Source: Gammaproteobacteria bacterium
GTDB taxonomy: Bacteria > Pseudomonadota > Gammaproteobacteria > Arenicellales > Poriferihabitantaceae
NCBI GenBank assembly: GCA_028817405.1
Contig: JAPPPS010000158.1
Location: forward strand, 1-46,212
Direction of reading: 5' to 3'
Length of the DNA: 46,212 bases
Below, in pieces: positions 40,801 to 46,212 of the stretch. A program made the translations under genes and the position numbers. The notes under the pieces are model-generated. The model searched no databases and was not told where the DNA came from. It saw only the letters and a list, made by a program, of their open reading frames with translations. The stretch's first letter is position 1. Every line of letters begins with the position of its first letter.

Positions 40801-41407
40801 GGCGTTGCCGCCGGGCGTGAGCGCCGGCGCGGCCGGCCCGGCCGCCGGCGCGGAGGAACAACTGGAGTTTTCCTGGGCCGGCGAGACCGCGCGCATCACC
40901 GGCATCGTCATCCACCAAATCTTGCAGGGCGTCGACGCCGTCGGCTGGGATGCGTGGCGGCGTACCGTTGCCGGGGCCGGCGCGCAAACCGCCCGCTGGC
41001 GCAACCAACTGCTGGAAAACGGCTTGGCCGAGCGGCACTTGGACGCGGCGCTGGCGCAAATCGCCGCGGCCATCGACAACGCCCGCGACGACCCGCGCGC
41101 GGCCTGGATTTTCTCGGCCGCGCACCGCGACATCCGCGTCGAATGGCCGCTCACCGGCGTGCTCGACGGCGGCTTCAAGCATGTCGTCATCGACCGCAGT
41201 TTCGTCGACGATGCCGGCGCGCGGTGGGTCATCGACTTCAAATCCAGCCGCCACGAAGGCGGCGACACCGATGCCTTCCTCGACCGCGAACGGATACGTC
41301 ACCAACCGCAGATGGCGGCATACGCGCAAGTGGTCAGCGCCCTCCACCCCGGCGAAGTCAAGTCGGGCCTATACTTCCCGGCCCTACGCGGCTGGCGGGA
41401 ATGGTAA
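37808..41407 (+). CDS. AddA-like UvrD/RecB helicase-nuclease
   Basis: The 1199 residues carry the SF1A helicase motifs: Walker A in QAPAGSGKTELLVRRYL, Ia in ITFTRKATAEMRQRI, II in LMDEFQDTSTAHLELL, III in LVGDPMQSIYRFREAEVGNF, IV in LTANFRSRPALVDWF, V in LLTIHKAKGLEFEHVILPRL, and VI in LLYVACTRARCRLHLFG. A C-terminal nuclease follows with GVLDGGFKHVVIDRSF and WVIDFKSSRHEGG. With the AddB-like partner it should process DNA ends for RecA. Inserts: GDGGDGAGAGGDGAGDGGD (about 209-244), TPVTPVTPVTP (about 576-586), GDGGDGGGDG (about 853-863) and an AAEDVGDGVAAAADDAGD run (about 940-983). GTG at 37808 is chosen because of the GTGA overlap; GTG or ATG-like starts upstream overlap the nuclease. Confidence 0.9.
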   Translation: MTRAKRPRDWKARERALVTDQSFIVQAPAGSGKTELLVRRYLALLAIVEAPEQILAITFTRKATAEMRQRIIDALAADDENFDKSDENAVKIAEIAANARKNAAKHKWNLAANTRRLRIQTIDAFCNEVVWRMPWSARFGAPPALVEDPAPLYAQAATRALDHLERGDAWSDAADALLALVDANWGRARDLLAATLANRDRWMRDLSGGIGAGGGDGGDGAGAGGDGAGDGGDGAGDGAGDDARARIEAMWRAEIGRELQSARAAFDAFSPAARAEWVALGAYAAGNLAAEAGANSPLPALRELTAFPAGDHNAIDAWHALAALALTKSGALRKTVTKRDGFPVGDDGQKSRMLELLETARAQPAIGAALDAVRHLPRGQFDDAQWRSVAALVQLLRLAAAELRLLFKERNQADYIELTQRAALALGDADAPTDLALAFDYELQHILMDEFQDTSTAHLELLEKLTAGWQGGDAHTLFLVGDPMQSIYRFREAEVGNFLSVADCKCVGDVGLESLQLTANFRSRPALVDWFNATFEAALPAQDDAAAGAVKYARAEACVATAGGGAFVHAAVADATPVTPVTPVTPAAAAAMEAESIADLIAATQTEFPADSVAVLGRTRRHLTAVAAALRRRGIGFCGRDLERLGERQAIRDLIALTRALVQPADRVAMLSLLRAPFCGLKLADLSALVESAGAADTLPALWRDAARLAEMSADGRARLARLTAVIDAALARRGRVALRDNVEAAWLALGGPATVDAADLDDCARYLALLAELESAAADITPAALRAATADLWAQAGADAKVELLTIHKAKGLEFEHVILPRLDGGARALDAALLRWRKQPQQLLIAPLPSPGDGGDGGGDGNSADPFYRYLARLEKQHDAFERGRLLYVACTRARCRLHLFGRAARKDGESPSAPPADSLLALLWPQVAAEFERAVGAGDGDGAVADDVGDGAAGAAEDVGDGVAAAADDAGDGVAAADEISPPPLQRLPTNWRLPALPPGVSAGAAGPAAGAEEQLEFSWAGETARITGIVIHQILQGVDAVGWDAWRRTVAGAGAQTARWRNQLLENGLAERHLDAALAQIAAAIDNARDDPRAAWIFSAAHRDIRVEWPLTGVLDGGFKHVVIDRSFVDDAGARWVIDFKSSRHEGGDTDAFLDRERIRHQPQMAAYAQVVSALHPGEVKSGLYFPALRGWREW

Positions 41408-41517
41408 TCCGCGGCACGGCACGGTCGCCGGAGCCGCCGCGGTTGCCGCGGCCACCATGTACACCACCGCGGTCTATCACACCGCCGCCGCCGCGGCCGG
41501 AGAATCGGCCAGGCGAG

Positions 41518-42648
41518 TCAATCGCATACCGCCGTTTTTATGGCTTCGATGACTTGGGTTTGTTGGGCGGCGTCGAGGTAGGGGTGGATTGGGAGGCTGA
41601 ATACTTGCTGCGATAAGGCTTCGGCGACGGGCAGGGGGGGGGCGTTGGTTTGGGCGTACGCCGGTTGGCGGTGCAGCGGGATGGGGTAGTAGACGGCGGT
41701 CGGGATGCCGGCGGTTTGCAGGCGGGCGCGGATGGCATCGCGGCGGTCGCGGCGGGTTTTGACCGTGTATTGCGCCCACGCGCTGGCATAGCCGGGCGGG
41801 GTGCGCGGGGTGTCCACGATGCCGTCGAGGGCGCGGGTGTATCTTGCGGCGAGGCGGCGGCGGGCGATGAGTTCGCGGTCCAAGATTTTCAGTTTGCAGC
41901 GCAGCACCGCGGCCTGGATGGTGTCCAAGCGGCCGGTGATGCCGATGCGCGCATGCTCGTAACGGTGCGCGCCCATGCCGTGTTCGCGGATGGACTTGGC
42001 GGCGGCCGCGATGTCGGCGTCGTCGGTGAACAGCGCGCCACCGTCGCCGTAGCAGCCGAGCGGTTTGGCGGGGAAGAAACTGGTGGCGGAAATGTCGCCG
42101 AGCGCGCCGGTTCTCACTTTGCCATGCGCGCCGTCGACCGCGCCGCCGAAACTCTGCGCCGCGTCGGCGAGCACGAACATGCCGTGCTGCGCGGCGACCG
42201 CGCCGATGGCATCGTAGTCGGCCGGCAAGCCGAACAAGTCCACCGCCATCACGCCGCGCAGGTTGAGTTGCCCGGCCGCGCGCACCCGCTGCGCCGCCTC
42301 CGCCAACCGCGCCGGGTCGAGGTTGAAGGTGTCGGCGTCGACATCGGCGAACACCGGCGTCGCGCCGGCCAGGCGCACCACTTCCGCGCTGGCGACGAAA
42401 GTGAACGGCGGCACGATGACCGCATCGCCCGGCCCGACGCCGCGCGCCAGCAGCGCCAGCAGCAGCGCATCGGTGCCGCTGGCGGCGGTGACCGCGTGCG
42501 CCACGCCGCAGTAATCCGCCAGTTCGCGCTCCAACTCAAACACTTCCGGCCCCATCACGAACTGACCGTGCTGCAACACCCGCTCAATACTCTCGCGGAT
42601 GTCGTCTTCGATGCCCCGAAACTGGGCGTTGAGGTCGACGAATTTCAT
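41518..42648 (-). CDS. DegT/DnrJ/EryC1/StrS sugar aminotransferase, WbpE-like
   Basis: PLP enzyme that aminates nucleotide keto-sugars for surface polysaccharides. The 376 residues contain MKFVDLNAQFRGIEDDI, MGPEVFELERELADYCGV, ASGTDALLLALLARGVGPGD, PPFTFVASAEVV, VDLFGLPADYDAI, LADAAQSFGGAV and the PLP-lysine site ATSFFPAKPLGCYGDGGALF. The last is especially close to WbpE, which makes UDP-3-amino-glucuronate derivatives (inference). There is no low-complexity insert. It stands alone, without other polysaccharide genes, between the repair pair and the methylamine genes, and diverges from gmaS. Confidence 0.92.
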   Translation of the reverse strand: MKFVDLNAQFRGIEDDIRESIERVLQHGQFVMGPEVFELERELADYCGVAHAVTAASGTDALLLALLARGVGPGDAVIVPPFTFVASAEVVRLAGATPVFADVDADTFNLDPARLAEAAQRVRAAGQLNLRGVMAVDLFGLPADYDAIGAVAAQHGMFVLADAAQSFGGAVDGAHGKVRTGALGDISATSFFPAKPLGCYGDGGALFTDDADIAAAAKSIREHGMGAHRYEHARIGITGRLDTIQAAVLRCKLKILDRELIARRRLAARYTRALDGIVDTPRTPPGYASAWAQYTVKTRRDRRDAIRARLQTAGIPTAVYYPIPLHRQPAYAQTNAPPLPVAEALSQQVFSLPIHPYLDAAQQTQVIEAIKTAVCD

Positions 42649-42721
42649 GCGATAAATTTCACGGCGCGAATTTCCATGCGGGCTGGGCGGGCAACGCTAT
42701 CCTATCCGGGGGGATTCGCTA

Positions 42722-42751
42722 TTGCAAATGGCTGGGCGACGGTGCTTAAAT
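42722..42751 (+). promoter_or_regulatory. Probable promoter of the gmaS-mgs operon
   Basis: TTGCAA (42722-42727) and TTAAAT (42746-42751) are 18 bases apart, with TG before the -10 box (extended -10). It lies about 107 bases before the gmaS start, in the divergent gap. Confidence 0.45.
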
Positions 42752-42858
42752 CGCGGTTTCAACGCGAGCGCGTCCAGGGGCGCGCATCGGCCGGCCGGCT
42801 GTCGGCGGGCCGCGACTGTCAATTGATTCGACCAACTCAGCCATTCCCGGAGGACCCC

Positions 42859-44391
42859 ATGCCCAAGAAAAAAACCACCCGCAAATCTGCGGCCAAGCGC
42901 AGCGTGACGCTGGCGCATTCGTCGACCGACTTGGAACGCCATGTCAACGCCCCCGGGCGCAAGGCGCTGGTCAAGCAGGTGCGGGAAAAAATCAACCAAC
43001 TCGGCGTCACCTACATCTACTTCCAGTTCGTTTCGGTGACCGGGCGCATCGTCGGCAAGGGCATCCCCGCCGACCACTGGGAGCGCGTCTCGGAGCGCGG
43101 GTTTCAGTTGGTATACGGCTCCACCGCCAACCTGTTCATCGACCGCCACGGCGAGTACATCGGCTACGGGCCGGAGGCCTCGGAGTTGGTCGGCATTCCG
43201 GACCCGGAAACTTTCGTGCAGTTGCCGTGGGACAAACGCATCGCGCGCGTGTTCTGCACTTGCTTTCGCAACCGTGAGGAGCGCGTCAACCCCGGCGGCC
43301 ACCTGACTTCCGATTGCCGCGGCAACCTGCGCATCATTCACGATGAATTCATGGCGAAACACAAACTGCACATGCGCATCGGCACCGAGCCGGAGATGAT
43401 GTGGTTGAAGTTGGACGAGAACCGCGAACTGAAAGGCGGCGTGACCAAACCGAACTGCTACCACATCGACCAGTTCGAGGAATTGCGCCCGGCGTTTATG
43501 CAAGTCATTGAATACGCGCAGGCGATGGGCCTCGACATGATTCAAGGCGACCACGAAGACGCGCCGGGCCAGTTGGAACTGAACTGGATGTTCGACACGC
43601 CGATGCGCAACTCCGACCGCCTGACCACTTACCGTCAGATTTGCGCGCAGGTGGCGCGCGAGAAGGGGCTGCATGCGTGCTTTATGTCGAAGCCGTTTAT
43701 GAATGTGTCGGCCTCCGGCTGTCACCACAATGTGTCGCTGTGGAGCGGCGGCGCGCCGAAGGTCAACCCGCTGCATCACAAACCGTTGCCCGGCCTGGAC
43801 GGTGTGTTCACTTACCAAGAGGGCGGCACCAACCACTTCATGCCGGACGCGAAAATCGACAAGGTCAAGCCGGGCCCGGTCGGCCTGAAATCCATCGGCG
43901 GCGTTATCGAGCATCTGAAAGCGCTGACTTCCATCGGCTCGTCGACGGTGAATTCATACCGTCGACTGTGGGACACCGGTTTCTGGGCCCCGGTGTTCGC
44001 CGACTGGGGTTTTCAAAACCGCACTTGCGCGCTGCGCGTGTCGGCGCCGGGCCGGTTTGAGTACCGTTCGGTGGACTCCATGGTGAATCCGTATCTGATG
44101 GCCGCGGCGTTGTTGAAAGCGTTTGATGACGGTTTGACCCGCAACTTGGACCCCGGCGAGCCGGAAGAGCGCAACATCTACGAGGCCATGGAAGCCGGCA
44201 AGATGGTTAAGAAACTGCCGATGACCTTGGGCGATGCGCTGCAGGCGTTGGAGCAGGACAAAGTGATTCGCGCGGCCATGCCCGGCGACATGTACAAGGT
44301 CTACCACCACTACAAAAACGACGAGTGGGAGAAGTTCAACCACACGGTGACCAATTGGGACCTGGAACAGTATCTCGACTGTTTGCCGTAG
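42859..44391 (+). CDS. gmaS: Gamma-glutamylmethylamide synthetase (GlnA-like, GlnT/GmaS group)
   Basis: A glutamine-synthetase-fold enzyme that in the N-methylglutamate pathway joins methylamine to glutamate using ATP. Visible blocks are VTYIYFQFVSVTGRIVGKGI, GTEPEMMWLKLDENREL, QGDHEDAPGQLELNWMFDTP, FMSKPFMNVSASGCHHNVSL, SSTVNSYRRLWDTGFWAPVF and CALRVSAPGRFEYRSVDSMV. The 510 residues are longer than GlnA. The frame is open far upstream (to 41650), but that is antisense to the aminotransferase; the ATG has a good GGAGG 6 bases before it and begins a short Lys-rich leader. The assignment as GmaS rather than glutamine synthetase III (GlnT) rests on the mgsA and mgsB neighbours. Confidence 0.85.
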   Translation: MPKKKTTRKSAAKRSVTLAHSSTDLERHVNAPGRKALVKQVREKINQLGVTYIYFQFVSVTGRIVGKGIPADHWERVSERGFQLVYGSTANLFIDRHGEYIGYGPEASELVGIPDPETFVQLPWDKRIARVFCTCFRNREERVNPGGHLTSDCRGNLRIIHDEFMAKHKLHMRIGTEPEMMWLKLDENRELKGGVTKPNCYHIDQFEELRPAFMQVIEYAQAMGLDMIQGDHEDAPGQLELNWMFDTPMRNSDRLTTYRQICAQVAREKGLHACFMSKPFMNVSASGCHHNVSLWSGGAPKVNPLHHKPLPGLDGVFTYQEGGTNHFMPDAKIDKVKPGPVGLKSIGGVIEHLKALTSIGSSTVNSYRRLWDTGFWAPVFADWGFQNRTCALRVSAPGRFEYRSVDSMVNPYLMAAALLKAFDDGLTRNLDPGEPEERNIYEAMEAGKMVKKLPMTLGDALQALEQDKVIRAAMPGDMYKVYHHYKNDEWEKFNHTVTNWDLEQYLDCLP

Positions 44392-44462
44392 ATTGTTTTC
44401 ATGTCGCGTCGCGAATCGGCGGCGCGGCGCCATCAACCTAAACCGAGAGCGGGAGGCGAGTT

Positions 44463-45398
44463 ATGTGCGGAATTGCCGGCTTGATTCACCGAGGCAAAAC
44501 CTCGGACATCGGCGCCGAGATGACCTCGATGCTGCAGTCGCTTAAACACCGCGGGCCGGATTCCACCGGCTTTGCGTTGTATGGGCGGCCGCAGGATGCG
44601 CATTATGTGATGCGCTTCAAAGTCGCGGAGCAGGAAGACATGCGCAAGAGTCTCGACATTCACGATAAGGTGAAACAGCGGCGCGCCATCGTCGACCAGC
44701 GACTCGACAAGTTGGGCGTGGAGATGCTGGAGCAATCGAACGCCACCGAATACGCGCATCGTTACCGGTTCGCGTACGACGGTGACATGCGCGCGTTGGC
44801 CGAGCAAGTCGAGGATGTCGACAGCGCCGAAATCTTGTCCATCGGCCGCGCGCTGGAACTGGTGAAGGACTTAGGCGACGCCGCGAGCGTGGCCGCGCGG
44901 TATGACCTCGCCGACTTCACCGGCACGCACGCCATCGGCCACACCCGCATGGCCACCGAGTCCGATGTCGACATTCGCTCGGCGCATCCGTACTGGGCGT
45001 ATCCGTTCAACGATGTGTCGGTGGTGCACAACGGCCAGTTGACCAACTACTGGACGTACCGCCGCGAAATGGAGCGGCACGGCCACCGTTTCATTTCCAA
45101 CTGCGACTCGGAACTCATCGCCGTGTATGTCGCCGACCGCATCGACCGCGGCGACGACTTGGAGGAAGCGATGCGCCGGTCGGTGGACGAACTCGACGGC
45201 GTGTTCACTTACCTGGTCGCCACTTCCGACCGGTTGGGCATGGCGAAGGATGTGATGGCGGCCAAACCGATGGTGCTGTATGAAAGCGATGACTTCATCG
45301 GACTGGCGTCCGAGGAAGTCGCCATTCGCAGCATCTTTCCGAATGAAATCGAAACTTGGGACCCCTACGAAGGCGAGGTGAAAGTATGGCAAGCGTAA
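44463..45398 (+). CDS. mgsA: Class II glutamine amidotransferase subunit, MgsA/GlxB-like
   Basis: The 311 residues start MCGIAGLIHRGKTSDIGAE, where Cys2 is the Ntn nucleophile, followed by LKHRGPDSTGFALYGRPQ, FTGTHAIGHTRMATESDVDI, VVHNGQLTNYWTYRREMERH and ISNCDSELIAVYVADRI. This is the glutaminase domain of glutamate synthase as a separate protein. In the N-methylglutamate pathway it is MgsA of N-methylglutamate synthase; the rhizobial name is GlxB. The ribosome site GGGAGGCGAG is strong. The last 13 bases overlap the next gene. Without genes past the edge, the alternative of a glutamate synthase-like role for ammonia remains. Confidence 0.87.
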   Translation: MCGIAGLIHRGKTSDIGAEMTSMLQSLKHRGPDSTGFALYGRPQDAHYVMRFKVAEQEDMRKSLDIHDKVKQRRAIVDQRLDKLGVEMLEQSNATEYAHRYRFAYDGDMRALAEQVEDVDSAEILSIGRALELVKDLGDAASVAARYDLADFTGTHAIGHTRMATESDVDIRSAHPYWAYPFNDVSVVHNGQLTNYWTYRREMERHGHRFISNCDSELIAVYVADRIDRGDDLEEAMRRSVDELDGVFTYLVATSDRLGMAKDVMAAKPMVLYESDDFIGLASEEVAIRSIFPNEIETWDPYEGEVKVWQA

Positions 45399-46212
45399 AA
45401 CCCGATGCGTCGGCGCACAAATCGCACGGCATGGGACTGCATGCCGAGCGGTTGGCCGGCCGCGCGCAGCAGATTTTCTTCAACGCCACGGAGGAGGAAA
45501 ACTTCACCTATCCGTGGTCGTTTGAAGTCGACTTCGACAAGCGCGCGGCATTCGACGCGGTGGACATGGACGCCGCCGCCATCAACAGACAAATCCGCGA
45601 ACTGATGCAAAGCGGCGCTGGCGACATCACGGTGAAAAACCCGCGCGCGCGCCACGGTGTCGGCGTCGGCATCCTGAACCGTCTGCGTCTGACCTTCGAG
45701 GGCAGCCTCGGTTATTTCGGCTGCGGCTTGGTGGACGGGCCGAACATCCGCATCAGCGGCCGCGTCGGCTGGTCGTGCGCGGAGAACATGATGGCCGGCA
45801 GCGTGGTGGTGGAAAAGAACGCCGGCAGCACCTTCGGCGCGGCCATGCGCGGCGGCGACTTGGTGTGCAAAGGCGATGTCGGCTCGCGCACCGGCATCGA
45901 CCAGAAGGGCGGCAGCATCATCGTCGGCGGCAAAACCGGCGCCTTCTCCGGCTTCATGATGCAGCGCGGCCGCATGGTGGTGTGCGGCGACGCCGGCAAG
46001 AACTTAGGCGACTCGATGTACGACGGCGTGATTTATGTCGGCGGCGCAGTCGAGGGCCTGGGCGTCGACTGCGTGCCCGGCGAGATGTCCGACACCGACT
46101 TGCAATGGCTGAAACGCAAGTTGGCGATGTACGACATCAGCCCGGCCTGCGGGGTGGAGAACATGAAAAAATTCGTCTCCGGCAAACAGTTGTGGAACTA
46201 CGACAACTTGGA
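45386..46212 (+). CDS. mgsB: GXGXG-domain glutamate synthase subunit, MgsB/GlxC-like (3' end beyond the window)
   Basis: The start MASVKPDASAHKSHGMGLHA is followed by the right-handed beta-helix of glutamate synthase alpha-subunit C-domains, with the repeated Gly motifs: IRISGRVGWSCAENMMAGSV, GSTFGAAMRGGDLVCKGDVG, GSIIVGGKTGAFSGFMMQRG and MVVCGDAGKNLGDSMYDGVI. It should be the structural subunit of N-methylglutamate synthase. The start has GAGGTG 5 bases ahead and overlaps mgsA. It is cut after 275 codons; mgsC (FMN-binding) and mgd genes would be expected next. Confidence 0.87.
   Translation, partial: MASVKPDASAHKSHGMGLHAERLAGRAQQIFFNATEEENFTYPWSFEVDFDKRAAFDAVDMDAAAINRQIRELMQSGAGDITVKNPRARHGVGVGILNRLRLTFEGSLGYFGCGLVDGPNIRISGRVGWSCAENMMAGSVVVEKNAGSTFGAAMRGGDLVCKGDVGSRTGIDQKGGSIIVGGKTGAFSGFMMQRGRMVVCGDAGKNLGDSMYDGVIYVGGAVEGLGVDCVPGEMSDTDLQWLKRKLAMYDISPACGVENMKKFVSGKQLWNYDNL

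Noticed and set aside
41650-42858. A 400-codon N-terminal extension to the gmaS frame
   Set aside because: This part is antisense to the WbpE-like gene and has no domain. The ATG at 42859 has a strong ribosome site and gives the family start.

Overview
The window reads as a chromosomal segment of a GC-rich gammaproteobacterium, probably uncultivated and marine or host-associated (inference). The evidence is the gene order: rpsP-rimM-trmD-rplS, tsaC-hemF, rnr-rlmB, dapF-DUF484-xerC, and an AddB-like/AddA-like repair pair of the kind annotated in beta- and gammaproteobacteria. No rRNA, tRNA, IS element or CRISPR array was found.

Layout. 1-97 is the start of a DNA methyltransferase running off the left edge. 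98-899 is a non-coding block of hairpin repeats. 900-8807 is a tightly packed plus-strand run: four ribosome or tRNA maturation genes, a periplasmic repeat protein, xerD and relA. A HicBA toxin-antitoxin pair and a TauE/SafE exporter follow. 10178-16410 is a minus-strand block with an Asp/Glu-racemase-like protein, a shortened 3-hydroxyacyl-CoA dehydrogenase, a TrpD2-like protein, glnA (with a good promoter and terminator) and a MipA/OmpV-like porin. 16815-20535 carries purE, tsaC, hemF and waaA. A non-pyrrolysine MttB-family methyltransferase (minus strand) is followed by a second hairpin-repeat block, then rnr-rlmB, msrAB, pdxJ, dapF-DUF484-xerC, a quinone oxidoreductase, an SDR, a pterin dehydratase, the AddB/AddA-like pair and a WbpE-like aminotransferase. 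The right edge is gmaS-mgsA-mgsB, the front of an N-methylglutamate pathway for methylamine. With the MttB homologue this suggests use of methylated amines.

Two genome-scale oddities stand out. First, many conserved enzymes (TrmD, RelA, HemF, WaaA, RNase R, PdxJ, XerC, the TrpD2-like protein and both AddA/B-like proteins) carry in-frame low-complexity inserts of 10-90 residues. These are built from a few short DNA words related to GGTGACGGTGAC / CACCGTCACC and GGCGATTCCGC, read in different frames and orientations. S16 has a 150-residue Ala/Lys/Ser tail. Other proteins (GlnA, PurE, DapF, L19, GmaS, MgsA) have none. Second, the intergenic blocks hold a family of hairpin repeats that share an outer tag (AAAGACTCTGG) but have at least three different interiors, whose stems vary by compensating changes. 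This looks like a REP-like or dRS3-like family. All functional statements are from reading motifs by eye; no database search was possible.
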